From: Paraburkholderia sp. BL25I1N1
Lineage (GTDB): Bacteria > Pseudomonadota > Gammaproteobacteria > Burkholderiales > Burkholderiaceae
NCBI RefSeq assembly: GCF_003002025.1
Contig: NZ_PVZB01000025.1
Coordinates: forward strand, 1-64,000
Reading direction: 5' to 3'
DNA: 64,000 nt
Part shown: positions 18,477-29,637 of the stretch, piece by piece
Layout of the letters: each line of letters begins with the position of its first letter
Numbering within the stretch: the stretch's first letter is position 1
Made by a program: the position numbers and the translations under genes
The notes under the pieces: generated by a model
Database searches by the model: none
Told to the model about the DNA's origin: nothing
The model's input: only the letters and a program-made list of their open reading frames with translations

Positions 18477-18578
18477 CGCTTTTCCTTTAGATACTCAATT
18501 CTTCACTCGCGCAAAGGCGCAGTTTCGATGGGGTGCGCCGCGAAGGCGCACACGAAGCGGCGTGCCTGACCGTCAAGG

Positions 18579-19463
18579 TCAGACTGCCGCCGCGCCACCG
18601 ACGATTTCCGACAGTTCTTTCGTGATCGCGGCCTGACGGCTTTTGTTGTACACGAGCTGCAGTTCGTTGATGACCGTCTTCGCGTTGTCCGAAGCGGCCT
18701 TCATCGCGACCATGCGTGCCGACTGTTCCGATGCCATGTTTTCCGCGACGGCCTGATAGACCAGCGCTTCGACATAACGCACCAGCAGTTCGTCCACCAC
18801 TGCCTGCGCATCCGGCTCGTAGATGTAGTCCCACTGCGTGCTCGGCGTCGTGCCGTCCTCTTCCTTGCGCTCGAACTGGTCTGCCGACAGCGGCAGCAGT
18901 TGCTCGATCACCGGCTCCTGCTTCATCGTGTTGACGAAGCGCGTGTACGCGAGGTACACCGCCGAAACCTTGCCTTCGGAGTACAGGTCGAGCTGCACCT
19001 TCACCGCGCCAATCAGCTTTTCCAGATGCGGCGTGTCGCCCAGATGCACGACATTCGACACTACCTTGGCGCGCAAACGGTTCAGGAAACCCAGACCCTT
19101 GGTGCCGATCGCAGTTGCTTCGATCGTCTTGCCCTGGCCTTCCAGTTCCTTGAACTTCTGCAGCGACGCGCGCAGCACGTTGGTGTTCATACCGCCGCAC
19201 AGACCTTTATCAGTCGTGACGAGGATGATGCCGGCCGCCTTCGCGCCTTCGTTCGACACCATGAACGGGTGACGATACTCCGGGTTCGCACGGCTCATGT
19301 GCGCAGCGATATCTCGGACCTTGTCGGCGTACGGGCGAGCAGCGCGCATGCGCTCCTGAGCGCGGCGCATCTTCGATGCGGCCACCATCTCCATCGCTTT
19401 CGTGATCTTGCGCGTGTTTTGCACGCTCTTGATCTTGCCGCGAATTTCCTTCATTCCAGCCAT
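18579..19463 (-). CDS. atpG: F1 ATP synthase gamma subunit
   Basis: 294 aa from the ATG at 19463 (MAGMKEIRGKIKSVQNTRKI), which has AAGGAGC five bases upstream; the open frame extends 19 codons further but that part is not conserved. The N- and C-terminal helices form the rotor coiled coil, with TDKGLCGGMNTN in the globular part and KAASDNAKTVINELQLVYNK at the end. Confidence 0.98.
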   Translation of the reverse strand: MAGMKEIRGKIKSVQNTRKITKAMEMVAASKMRRAQERMRAARPYADKVRDIAAHMSRANPEYRHPFMVSNEGAKAAGIILVTTDKGLCGGMNTNVLRASLQKFKELEGQGKTIEATAIGTKGLGFLNRLRAKVVSNVVHLGDTPHLEKLIGAVKVQLDLYSEGKVSAVYLAYTRFVNTMKQEPVIEQLLPLSADQFERKEEDGTTPSTQWDYIYEPDAQAVVDELLVRYVEALVYQAVAENMASEQSARMVAMKAASDNAKTVINELQLVYNKSRQAAITKELSEIVGGAAAV

Positions 19464-19602
19464 TGCTTGCTCCTTGTCGGCCCGAGTTAGCGCTTCAGCG
19501 CTTACTCGGGTCCCATGCAAAGCGATCGAAGCAGCGCGGGTTCAGTTGCCTGCGGCCCGCGCCGCTTCAAGGTCCGTTTATGCCTTGCGGGTCACTCGCG
19601 GA

Positions 19603-21144
<1,542 letters not shown>

Positions 21145-21202
21145 TATTCGCTCCTGATAGTCAATTCTGTTGCGTGCCAGCCGCTTCAGCGCATAAGGCG
21201 CT

Positions 21203-21742
21203 TCAGGCCGTCAGAGCCGTTTGCATGCTGGCAAGCCGCGCGCGGACCGAGGTATCGAGCACTTCATCGCCGACCGTCACGCGCACGCCGCCGATCAACG
21301 ACGAATCGATCTCGACCGTCGGCTTCAGCTTGCGTTTGAACTTGCGTTCGAGACTTGCGACGAGGTCGTTCAACTGCGCGCCTTCGAGCGGGAATGCGCT
21401 GACGATCAGCACATCGGCCGCCCCTTCGCGGGCGTTCTTCAACTCTTCGAACTGCACAGCAATTTCCGGCAGCAATTGCAGACGATGGTTGTCCACCAGC
21501 ATTTGCACCAGATTCTTCGCTTGGGCGTTGTCCTTGAGCGGCGACTTGACCGCGGCCAGCAGCAGTTCGCTGACCTGGGCGCGGCTTACTTTCGGGCTCG
21601 AGGCGATCGACAGCACTTCGGGCAGACGCGCAACCTGTGCCAGCTCCTGCACGAGCGTGGACCAGGCGGCGATGTCACCAGCTTCGGCCACGCCAAACAG
21701 CGCTTCTGCGTACGGACGGGCGATGGTTGCAAGTTCGGCCAT
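21203..21742 (-). CDS. atpH: F1 ATP synthase delta subunit
   Basis: 179 aa. It links F1 to the b-subunit stalk. The N-terminal helical domain (ARPYAEALFGVAE) and the C-terminal segment (IDSSLIGGVRVTVGDEVLD) match the OSCP/delta family. It lies two bases after atpF and 58 bases before atpA. Confidence 0.97.
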   Translation of the reverse strand: MAELATIARPYAEALFGVAEAGDIAAWSTLVQELAQVARLPEVLSIASSPKVSRAQVSELLLAAVKSPLKDNAQAKNLVQMLVDNHRLQLLPEIAVQFEELKNAREGAADVLIVSAFPLEGAQLNDLVASLERKFKRKLKPTVEIDSSLIGGVRVTVGDEVLDTSVRARLASMQTALTA

Positions 21743-21744
21743 GA

Positions 21745-22215
21745 TCAGAGCTCGGCTTTCAGTTGATTCAGCAGGTCAGCGTGAGCTGCCTGGTCGACTT
21801 CGCGCTTCAGGATCTGTTCAGCGCCCTTCACAGCGAGTGCGGCGACTTCACCGCGCAGCGTTTCGCGCGCCTTCACGACTTGCTGGTCCGCGTCGGCCTT
21901 CGCTTGCGCGATGATGCGAGCGGCTTCAGCCTGTGCTTGAGCCTTGATTTCGTCAGCGACTGCCACAGCGCGCTTTTCTGCGTCAGCAATACGTTGCTGA
22001 CCGTCGTTGCGTGCCTGAGCGAGTTCCTGGTCGACGCGCTTGTGAGCGGCTTCGAGTTCTGCCTTGCCCTTTTCAGCAGCCGACAAACCGTCAGCAATCT
22101 TCTTCGAGCGCTCGTCGAGGGCGTTGATCAGCGGCGGCCACACGAACTTCATCGTGAACCACGCGAGGATCAGGAACACGACCATTTGCGCAAACAGGGT
22201 TGCGTTGAGATTCAC
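21745..22215 (-). CDS. atpF: Fo ATP synthase b subunit
   Basis: 156 aa. One N-terminal membrane helix (ATLFAQMVVFLILAWFTMKF) is followed by a long charged, Ala-rich coiled coil that forms the peripheral stalk. The start is a GTG at 22215 with AAGGAAACACC directly upstream; no ATG is nearby. Only this b-type gene is seen, so the stalk is presumably a homodimer. Confidence 0.97.
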   Translation of the reverse strand: MNLNATLFAQMVVFLILAWFTMKFVWPPLINALDERSKKIADGLSAAEKGKAELEAAHKRVDQELAQARNDGQQRIADAEKRAVAVADEIKAQAQAEAARIIAQAKADADQQVVKARETLRGEVAALAVKGAEQILKREVDQAAHADLLNQLKAEL

Positions 22216-22351
22216 GGTGTTTCCTTAAACGTTGCTAGTTCGGAAAGTGAAACGGCAAGGCGCTCATCGATTCTGTTCGATCAGCGCCCGAGTGCCCGTT
22301 CCGCCCCGCGCCCTCACTAGTTATAGCTCAGGCGCAAACTTCCGAGGAACC

Positions 22352-22621
22352 TCAGCCTGCCAGCTTCGACAGCAGCGGGTTCGCGAACGCAAACAGCATT
22401 GCCACACCAACGCCAATCAGGAACGCCGCATCGATCAGACCAGCCAGCAGGAACATCTTGGTTTGCAGCGGGTTCATCAGTTCCGGCTGACGTGCACATG
22501 CTTCGATGTACTTGCCGCCCATCAGGCCGATACCGATACAGGCGCCGATTGCACCCAGGCCGATGATGATGCCGATACCGATGGCGGTCAGACCCTGGAT
22601 GTTGGCGATGAAAGCTTGCAT
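22352..22621 (-). CDS. atpE: Fo ATP synthase c subunit
   Basis: 89 aa, two membrane helices joined by the ARQPE loop (about 43-47). The ion-carrying carboxylate is Asp64 in AGLIDAAFLIG. It lacks the Na+-type ligand pattern, so proton coupling is likely. The ATG at 22621 has AAAGGAG five bases upstream; a GTG six bases earlier lies inside that ribosome site and is not the start. Confidence 0.98.
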   Translation of the reverse strand: MQAFIANIQGLTAIGIGIIIGLGAIGACIGIGLMGGKYIEACARQPELMNPLQTKMFLLAGLIDAAFLIGVGVAMLFAFANPLLSKLAG

Positions 22622-22709
22622 GATCACTCCTTTGTGAAAAGTCTTTTAGAACTGGTTGGAACTGGGATTTAAATGAAACGAAACTAAAACGTCGTTCGAC
22701 AAGCCGCGA

Positions 22710-23561
22710 TTAGTGGCTGTCGTGTGCCTGGCCGATGTACACCAGCGTCAGCATCATGAAAATAAATGCTTGCAGCAGAACGATCAGGATGTGGAAGATC
22801 GCCCAAACCGTGCCAGCGATGACGTGGCCGATGAAGCCGAGCACCGACGCGTCCGCGCCGAAACCCCACATGCTGCCGAGCAGGGCAATCAGCAGGAACA
22901 ACAGTTCGCCCGCGTACATGTTGCCGAACAGCCGCATGCCGAGCGAGACCGTCTTTGCGACGAACTCGATGATGTTCAATGCAAGGTTCGGGATCCACAG
23001 GAGCGGATGCGCACCGAACGGAGCGGACAGCAATTCATGTACGAAGCCGCCTGCGCCCTTGATCTTGAAGTTGTAGTAAATCATCAGCGCGAACACGCCG
23101 AGTGCGATGCCGAGCGTGCCGTTCAGGTCGGCGGTCGGCACGATGCGGTGATGGGGGATGACTTCCGACAGACCCAGCCAACCGATCACGCGGCCCGGCA
23201 GATCGACGGGGATGAAGTCGAGCGAGTTCATGAGGGCAACCCAGACGAACACGGTCAACGCCAGCGGCGCGATGAAGGTGCGCGTGCCGTGGATCATCGA
23301 CTTCGATTGGTCCTCGACCATTTCAACCAGCATTTCGATCGCGCACTGGAAACGGCCCGGCACGCCGGACGTTGCCTTGCGGGCAGCGAGATGCAGAATC
23401 AGGATCGTGGCCAGACCGCAAACGATCGACCAGAAAAGGGTGTCCAGATTCCAGACGTGAATGTCGAAAATCGACGTCTGGTGCGCGGTGGAAAAGTTCT
23501 GCAAGTGGTGCGCGATGTACTCGGACGGATCCAGAGCGCGCGTGCCTTCGCTAGCTGCCAT
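22710..23561 (-). CDS. atpB: Fo ATP synthase a subunit
   Basis: 283 aa from the ATG at 23561 (MAASEGTRALDPSEYIAHHL). It is a five- or six-segment membrane protein. SLGMRLFGNMYAGEL contains the essential arginine facing the c-ring, and QAFIFMMLTLVYIGQAHDSH is the conserved C-terminal helix. The upstream ribosome site is weak. The open frame extends 18 codons upstream without conservation. Confidence 0.97.
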   Translation of the reverse strand: MAASEGTRALDPSEYIAHHLQNFSTAHQTSIFDIHVWNLDTLFWSIVCGLATILILHLAARKATSGVPGRFQCAIEMLVEMVEDQSKSMIHGTRTFIAPLALTVFVWVALMNSLDFIPVDLPGRVIGWLGLSEVIPHHRIVPTADLNGTLGIALGVFALMIYYNFKIKGAGGFVHELLSAPFGAHPLLWIPNLALNIIEFVAKTVSLGMRLFGNMYAGELLFLLIALLGSMWGFGADASVLGFIGHVIAGTVWAIFHILIVLLQAFIFMMLTLVYIGQAHDSH

Positions 23562-23724
23562 ATCGTTAATGCCACCCAAATTGTCGAAAATCGTCTTAGG
23601 CCGCTCCCGCAGCAATGCTGTATTGCGGGAACACGCCGGGTGCGGATCGTGTCATATCCGCACTCCTGATGCCGGCGCTGCGCGCCAGCCTGAATTTATT
23701 GCTGCTACTTTCGTTGCTGCTACC

Positions 23725-24270
23725 TTAGCGCCAGGCTAAGGCGATCCAGTACGTCTTGAGCGCGATGAGGTAGGTCACGAGCAGCGGAACCCAGCGTACG
23801 TCGTGATACCAGAAGGCGATGGCTACAAACATCGCGATCGTTGTCCCCATCTTGAGCGCTTCGCCGATCATCCAGCTCATTGCTGTTTCGGCGCCGCTCA
23901 GCGTTCTCAGTCGTGCCGCGAACAACGCGCTCGGCACCCAGCAGATCGCTCCCCCCAGGAACGCGGACAGCGCAGCAGCGCCCGGCGGCTTGTAGAACAG
24001 CCACCACACCAGCGTAGCACCCAGGGACAAAACCATTTGCGCTGCCACGACCTTGAAAGGCGTGACGCGCGATGGACGGCTCACAGTGGGACCAAATAGC
24101 TTTTCAGCTTCGGCCCGCGTGAGCGGAACGATATTGTTATCTTGCTGCTCGACATCCCACGCTTCGTCAGGTCTTGCTTGCTGACCGGTGGACGCAACGG
24201 AAGCCTTGCGTTCAGCGCGGTGTTCGTCGTGCCCATTCTTCGGCGCTTGATTCGACGTTTTGACCGCCAT
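23725..24270 (-). CDS. atpI: ATP synthase subunit I (AtpI-like)
   Basis: 181 aa. A polar N-terminus of about 70 residues is followed by four hydrophobic segments (VVAAQMVLSLGATLVWWLF, AFLGGAICWVPSALFAARL, MGTTIAMFVAIAFWY, VPLLVTYLIALKTYWIALA). It heads the operon, as AtpI does. The family helps assemble the c-ring. The long polar N-terminus is typical of betaproteobacterial versions. Confidence 0.88.
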   Translation of the reverse strand: MAVKTSNQAPKNGHDEHRAERKASVASTGQQARPDEAWDVEQQDNNIVPLTRAEAEKLFGPTVSRPSRVTPFKVVAAQMVLSLGATLVWWLFYKPPGAAALSAFLGGAICWVPSALFAARLRTLSGAETAMSWMIGEALKMGTTIAMFVAIAFWYHDVRWVPLLVTYLIALKTYWIALAWR

Positions 24271-25102
24271 CGCAGTGTTCCGAAAGTCTTGTTCCAGCCC
24301 GCGAGCTTACGCTGCGCTTACGGGGTTCCCGTGCAATTAAATCCGGGCGATTGTAAGCGATAGTTGCAGGCAATTCAAGACTTTAGGCCGTTCAATAACC
24401 AGCGTGAAAAGGCTCCTCACCATGCGGGAGCGCCGGTTTCACCGGGCGAAACACGTCAAATGTAAGGCTGCCGGGCAGTGCCAAAACGCGCTGCCTAAGA
24501 CGGAAGAATTTGTCCTCGCTGATGGCTCGTTTAAACGCCGCAGCAGACGTCTCGAAAATGCAACAAACGCCGATTTTTGCCTAAGCATATGGACATCGCG
24601 GGCGCTGGCGGGTAGGCGCGAACGGGAAGATCCCACGAGAAAGGGTTGTCGAGAAGTATCCCCGCGTTTGCGCTGAATCAATGTGCCGGCGAGGAGGCAG
24701 TGAAGTTTCAGCGTTTGCTTCGGACACGCCCTCCTCGCCAAAGTTGTCCCGAGGAGATTGCGGCCTGGCCGCTTCGCGGCTCCTGACACCAGTTGGGCTC
24801 AAATGCCCGTATCGCGACGCCGACGTGGCCGTTACGCGCGCCGACGGCCCCAATCCACGCGGCCAGCAAGCAGCCGTGAAATGACCGGATATATGAGTAA
24901 TCCTGATTATCCCACGCCACTTTATTTAGGAATCCGTCGGACGTTGATATGGATCACTGGTAGGTCGCAAAATCCGATCAAAGAAGCCATGCGCCTTTTG
25001 CAAACCCGCCGCGTCAAATGATCCACGGTGAATCCAACAGCTTGCGATCGGCAGCAGGCCTTATCGCAAGCTATCAGGTGCCCTTGCCGGTCAACTCGTC
25101 AA
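24271..25102. other. intergenic region between parB and the atp operon
   Basis: About 830 bases. It holds the atp promoter (24350-24378) and a stem of ten-base arms, GGCGAGGAGG (24688-24697) and CCTCCTCGCC (24730-24739), with a 32-base loop. Reading frames on both strands are not protein-like. No clear terminator for parB was found. Confidence 0.55.
24350..24378 (-). promoter_or_regulatory. sigma70 promoter of the ATP synthase operon
   Basis: On the minus strand TTGAAT (24378-24373), a 17-base spacer and TACAAT (24355-24350) give a good match to the consensus. Transcription would start near 24343, about 73 bases before the atpI ATG. Confidence 0.65.
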
Positions 25103-25990
25103 TCAGGCGGTGGCGTTACCACGCAACCGGACCAGAATGCCCTCCAACGCATCCAGATCGCCGAAGTCCACCAGTACCTGGCCGCGCCCGCGTCGGCCGA
25201 GTTTGATCTTGACCGTCGCCGCCAGCAAGTCCGACAGTTCTTCTTCCAGCCGGCGAGTATCGCGGCCGCCATCGCCATTCGCACGCGCCTTCACCGTCGG
25301 CGCGGCCTTTGTAGTCGCCGTCACAAGCTTTTCGGTTTCGCGCACCGACATGCGTTTGTTAACCACCTGGTTGGCCAACGTGATTTGCGTCGCGGCGTCG
25401 ACGGCCAGCAGTGCGCGGGCGTGACCCATGTCGAGATCGCCGGCCAGCAGCATCGTTTGTACGGGAGTTGCCAGGTTAAGCAGACGCAGCAGATTCGATA
25501 CCGCGCTGCGCGAGCGGCCGACCGACTCCGCTGCCTGTTCGTGCGTGAAATTGAACTCGTCGAGCAAGCGCTGGATCCCCTGCGCTTCTTCCAGCGGATT
25601 CAGATCTTCACGCTGAATGTTCTCGATCAGCGCCATCGCGGCGGCGGCCTGGTCCGGCACGTTCTTCACCAGCACCGGCACTTCTTCGAGGCCCGCTAGA
25701 CGCGCCGCGCGAAACCGCCGTTCGCCGGCGATGATCTCGTACTTGTCCGCCGAGATAGGACGCACGAGAATTGGCTGCATCACCCCTTGCGCACGGATGC
25801 TGGCCGCCAAGTCCTGCAATGCGCCCTCGTCCATGCGCGTACGTGGCTGATATTTGCCCGCTTGCATCTTGCTAAGCGGTAGCACATTCGGCGCACCTTC
25901 AATCGTTACTGCCTCGGTAATGTCTGCCGTACCGCCCAGCAAGGCTTCCAGACCGCGGCCCAATCCCTTCTTTCTCGCTACTGCGTTCAT
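25103..25990 (-). CDS. parB: chromosome partitioning protein ParB
   Basis: 295 aa. It binds parS and spreads as a CTP-dependent clamp. The N-terminus (KKGLGRGLEALLGG) holds the ParA-stimulating arginine. QYQPRTRMDEGALQDLAASI resembles the first CTP box (the sequence here begins KYQPR), and AGERRFRAARLAG is the GERRxR box. ENIQREDLNPLEEAQG and the following helix-turn-helix (SVGRSRSAVSNLLRLL) recognise parS. The C-terminal domain dimerises. It lies 18 bases after parA, and two parS sites lie 2.1 and 3.7 kb away. Confidence 0.98.
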   Translation of the reverse strand: MNAVARKKGLGRGLEALLGGTADITEAVTIEGAPNVLPLSKMQAGKYQPRTRMDEGALQDLAASIRAQGVMQPILVRPISADKYEIIAGERRFRAARLAGLEEVPVLVKNVPDQAAAAMALIENIQREDLNPLEEAQGIQRLLDEFNFTHEQAAESVGRSRSAVSNLLRLLNLATPVQTMLLAGDLDMGHARALLAVDAATQITLANQVVNKRMSVRETEKLVTATTKAAPTVKARANGDGGRDTRRLEEELSDLLAATVKIKLGRRGRGQVLVDFGDLDALEGILVRLRGNATA

Positions 25991-26008
25991 CGTGCTTCCT
26001 CGATCCGC

Positions 26009-26800
26009 TTAGGATGCCTGGGGCGCGTCATTCAATGCGCGCACCCGCTCAATCATTTCCGCGCCGAACTGCACATACGCCTGCGCACCGCGCGATGCCC
26101 TGTCGAACACCACGCCCGGCAAACCGTAGCTCGGTGCCTCGGCGAGACGCACGTTGCGCGGGATCACCACGTCGAACACCTTGTCGCCGAAATGCTCTTT
26201 CAGCTGATCCGAGACTTGCTGCTGCAGCGTGATGCGCGGGTCGAACATCACGCGCAACAGACCGATCACCTTCAGGTCGCGGTTGAGGTTCGCGTGCACC
26301 TGTTTGATGGTGTTGACCAGATCGGACAGACCTTCGAGTGCGAAGTACTCGCACTGCATCGGGATCACGACGCCGTGCGCGGCGCACAGGCCATTGAGGG
26401 TCAGCAGCGACAAAGCCGGCGGGCAGTCGATCAGCACGAAATCATATTCGTTTTCGACTGCCGCGAGTGCAATCTTCAATTGACCCTCACGGTTCTGCAC
26501 ACTGACCAATTCGACTTCAGCGCCGGCGAGTTCGCGGTTCGCGGGCAGCACGTCATAACCGACAGCCTCCGGCCGCACTCGCGCATCGGCCACCGCAACA
26601 CCGTCCACCAGCACTTCGTAGACGGTGTTTGCGCACGCAGCCTTATCGATGCCGCTGCCCATCGTGGCGTTGCCCTGCGGGTCCAGGTCGATGAGTAGGA
26701 CTCGCTGTCCCTGCGCTGCCAAGCTCGCGGCCAGATTGACTGTGGTCGTCGTTTTGCCGACGCCGCCCTTCTGGTTCGCAACGCAGAAGATTTTTGCCAT
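26009..26800 (-). CDS. parA: chromosome partitioning ATPase ParA
   Basis: 263 aa, Soj type without the N-terminal HTH of plasmid ParA. The deviant Walker A KGGVGKTTT (about residues 11-19) has the signature lysine, LIDLDPQGNATMG is switch I, and VLIDCPPALSLLTLN is switch II. It positions ParB-parS complexes by ATP-dependent binding to DNA. Confidence 0.98.
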   Translation of the reverse strand: MAKIFCVANQKGGVGKTTTTVNLAASLAAQGQRVLLIDLDPQGNATMGSGIDKAACANTVYEVLVDGVAVADARVRPEAVGYDVLPANRELAGAEVELVSVQNREGQLKIALAAVENEYDFVLIDCPPALSLLTLNGLCAAHGVVIPMQCEYFALEGLSDLVNTIKQVHANLNRDLKVIGLLRVMFDPRITLQQQVSDQLKEHFGDKVFDVVIPRNVRLAEAPSYGLPGVVFDRASRGAQAYVQFGAEMIERVRALNDAPQAS

Positions 26801-26893
26801 CGTTGGAGTGTCCCTTTTGCAGCTTGGATGAAGTAAAAATCGTGGGTGATGCCGGTGCGGCTAAGAGGCCGGTACGTGCCAGCCGCTAGTCTG

Positions 26894-27577
26894 CTAGCTG
26901 GCGACGTCCACCAAAACTTTGATCAGATGCCGCTCGGCATCGAGCGACGGCACGTTCAGCCGGATAACCCGTTCCACGTGGGCGCCCGCCGGCAAGCGTT
27001 CGATCTCGCCGTCCGGGCGCACCCCTTTCATGGCCCAGATCGCGCCCTGCTCCGCAACCAGATGACGGGCCAGTGTAACGAAATCCGCGAGCTCTGCGAA
27101 TGCGCGCGAGACAATTACGTCGAACTTTGCCGGTACTTCGGCGCCTGGCTGCAAAGTCTCGACCCGGCCGGTCACCACGGAGAGATTCGCAAGGCCGAGT
27201 TCAGCCTTGGCCTGTGCCTGGAACGCCGTCTTTTTGTGAACGATGTCGTTCACGGTCACGGTCCATTCTGGCAGGACAATCGCCAGCACGATGCCCGGCA
27301 GACCGCCACCCGAGCCAACATCGAGTACTGAGGACGGGCCCAGCGGCGCGAGGTGCGGCACAATCGAAAGTGAATCCAGAATGTGCTGAACCAGCATCTG
27401 GCGCGGATCGCGGATCGCCGTGAGGTTATAGACGGCGTTCCATTTCGACAACAACGCGACATAGTCGAGCAGTTTGCCGAGTTGCGCGTCACTCAACTTG
27501 AGCCCGAGTTCGCGAACACCGGCCTCAAGCAACGGCGCCAACGCTTCCCGGCCACTCCCCTTCTGGCTCACCGTCAT
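26894..27577 (-). CDS. rsmG: 16S rRNA (guanine527-N7)-methyltransferase RsmG
   Basis: 227 aa. The SAM-binding motif is VLDVGSGGGLPGIVLAI. KWNAVYNLTAIRDPRQMLVQHILDSL is the conserved N-terminal region, shown here only to place the family, and VVTGRVETL and VSRAFAELADF follow. The start codon overlaps the mnmG stop by four bases, the usual gidA-gidB arrangement. Loss of this enzyme gives low-level streptomycin resistance in other bacteria. Confidence 0.97.
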   Translation of the reverse strand: MTVSQKGSGREALAPLLEAGVRELGLKLSDAQLGKLLDYVALLSKWNAVYNLTAIRDPRQMLVQHILDSLSIVPHLAPLGPSSVLDVGSGGGLPGIVLAIVLPEWTVTVNDIVHKKTAFQAQAKAELGLANLSVVTGRVETLQPGAEVPAKFDVIVSRAFAELADFVTLARHLVAEQGAIWAMKGVRPDGEIERLPAGAHVERVIRLNVPSLDAERHLIKVLVDVAS

Positions 27578-29532
27578 TGCGTCACCGGCGTGCTGTCTGT
27601 GCCAGGCTCGGCGGGTTTCGTCGGACGACGGCCCAGCCCGCGCTTCAGATGGACCATCAGCAAGGAAATCGCCGCCGGCGTGATACCCGAAATACGCGAT
27701 GCCTGGCCAATGGTCTCAGGGCGGAATTGCGTCAGCTTCTGGCGTGCTTCGAATGACAACCCGCGAACTTCCGCATAGTCCAGCCCGTCAGGCAAGCGCG
27801 TGCTCTCGTGCGCCTCGTTTCGCTCGATTTCGCCGGCCTGGCGCTCGATATAGCCCTGATATTTGATGCCGATTTCAATCTGTTCCTTGATCTGGGCAAG
27901 CAGAACATCGTCTTCGGCCAAGGTCTCCGGCGCGGCGCAGGCGCCGGCGCGCAAGCCGCAAACGCCGTCGTAGGACACACCCGGTCGACGCAGCAGGTCC
28001 GCCAGGCTGTACTCATGGTCGATCGGCTTGCCCAGCAACGCAGTCGCCTCGTCCGCCGGTAAGGTCTTAGGATTAACCCACGTCGTGCGAAGACGCTCTG
28101 TTTCACGTGAAACAGCATCGCGCTTGCGGCTGAAAGCGTCCCAGCGGGTGTCGTCAACGACACCGAGTTCACGACCAATCTCCGTAAGGCGCATATCCGC
28201 ATTGTCTTCGCGCAAGCTCAAGCGATATTCCGCGCGGCTTGTAAACATGCGGTACGGCTCGGACACGCCGCGCGTCACCAGATCGTCGACGAGCACACCA
28301 AGATAAGCTTCATCACGGCGCGGGCACCACGCTTCCTTGCCTTGCACAAACAGACCTGCATTGATGCCCGCCAGTAGACCCTGCGCCGCCGCCTCCTCAT
28401 AGCCAGTCGTACCGTTGATCTGACCGGCGAAGAACAGACCATGGATCACCTTGGTTTCCAGCGATGACTTCAGCCCGCGCGGGTCGAAGTAGTCATACTC
28501 AATCGCATAACCCGGCCGCAGGATGTGTGCGTGCTCCAAGCCGCGCATCGAACGCACGAGTTCCAGTTGCACATCGAACGGCAGGCTTGTGGAAATCCCG
28601 TTGGGATAGAACTCGTTGGTCGTCAGGCCTTCCGGTTCGAGAAAGATCTGATGCGATTCCTTCGACGCGAATCGGTGAATCTTGTCTTCGATCGACGGGC
28701 AGTAGCGCGGCCCCACCCCTTCGATCACGCCGGTGTACATCGGCGAACGGTCGAGACCGCCGCGGATGATGTCGTGCGTGCGCTCGTTGGTGTGCGTCAC
28801 CCAGCACGGCACTTGCCGCGGATGCTGCTCAACGCGCCCAAGAAACGAGAAGACCGGCACCGGATCCAGATCGCCCGGCTGCTCCTCGAGTTCGGAAAAA
28901 TCGATCGTGCGGCCGTCGATTCGCGGCGGCGTCCCCGTCTTAAGGCGACCTTGTGGCAGCTTCAGTTCCTTCAGACGCGCGGACAACGACACCGCAGCCG
29001 GATCGCCGGCGCGGCCGCCGGTGTAGTTGTTCAAACCCACATGAATCTTGCCGTCAAGGAACGTCCCGGCCGTCAGGACCACCGCGCGCGCCCGAAAACG
29101 AATTCCCACCTGCGTCACGGCACCAACGACGCGATCGCCTTCCACCATCAGATCGTCGACTGCTTGCTGGAAAAGCCACAGGTTCGGCTGATTCTCCAGC
29201 CGATGCCGGATAGCCTGCTTATACAGCAGACGGTCAGCCTGGGCGCGCGTCGCACGAACGGCCGGACCCTTTGACGAATTAAGGATGCGGAACTGGATGC
29301 CGCCCTCGTCCGTCGCGGCCGCCATTGCGCCGCCGAGAGCATCCACCTCCTTCACGAGATGGCCCTTGCCGATTCCGCCGATCGACGGATTGCAGCTCAT
29401 CTGGCCGAGGGTTTCGATATTGTGGGTCAACAGGAGAGTGGTATTACCCATGCGCGCCGAAGCTAAAGCGGCTTCGGTGCCGGCATGACCACCGCCGACG
29501 ACGATTAAGTCAAATTCTGTGGGAAAGAGCAT
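27574..29532 (-). CDS. mnmG: tRNA uridine-34 carboxymethylaminomethyl modification enzyme MnmG
   Basis: 652 aa. The FAD dinucleotide motif is VVGGGHAGTEAALA. CNPSIGGIGKGHLV and the GTPPRIDG region are family signatures. With MnmE it installs the cmnm5 group on U34 of certain tRNAs. Its codons include a perfect parS (28099-28114) that encodes AVSRET. It is the first gene of the mnmG-rsmG-parA-parB series. Confidence 0.98.
   Translation of the reverse strand: MLFPTEFDLIVVGGGHAGTEAALASARMGNTTLLLTHNIETLGQMSCNPSIGGIGKGHLVKEVDALGGAMAAATDEGGIQFRILNSSKGPAVRATRAQADRLLYKQAIRHRLENQPNLWLFQQAVDDLMVEGDRVVGAVTQVGIRFRARAVVLTAGTFLDGKIHVGLNNYTGGRAGDPAAVSLSARLKELKLPQGRLKTGTPPRIDGRTIDFSELEEQPGDLDPVPVFSFLGRVEQHPRQVPCWVTHTNERTHDIIRGGLDRSPMYTGVIEGVGPRYCPSIEDKIHRFASKESHQIFLEPEGLTTNEFYPNGISTSLPFDVQLELVRSMRGLEHAHILRPGYAIEYDYFDPRGLKSSLETKVIHGLFFAGQINGTTGYEEAAAQGLLAGINAGLFVQGKEAWCPRRDEAYLGVLVDDLVTRGVSEPYRMFTSRAEYRLSLREDNADMRLTEIGRELGVVDDTRWDAFSRKRDAVSRETERLRTTWVNPKTLPADEATALLGKPIDHEYSLADLLRRPGVSYDGVCGLRAGACAAPETLAEDDVLLAQIKEQIEIGIKYQGYIERQAGEIERNEAHESTRLPDGLDYAEVRGLSFEARQKLTQFRPETIGQASRISGITPAAISLLMVHLKRGLGRRPTKPAEPGTDSTPVTQ
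28099..28114. other. parS centromere site inside mnmG
   Basis: A perfect 16-bp TGTTTCACGTGAAACA, the consensus ParB binding site, lies about 2.1 kb from parB. Confidence 0.93.
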
Positions 29533-29587
29533 CGCGAGATCTCACGCCAGATCATCGCGTGAGCCTTCAAAAGGAAAGTATGAGCGA

Positions 29588-29593
29588 ATTATA
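29588..29593 (-). promoter_or_regulatory. -10 element upstream of mnmG
   Basis: A perfect TATAAT on the minus strand lies 56 bases upstream of the mnmG start. The best -35 match near 29611-29616 is weak, so the promoter is tentative. Confidence 0.4.
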
Positions 29594-29637
29594 ACGGGTT
29601 CGGTTTAGGCCCGAATTCGTCCGAATGGCCAATCTAC

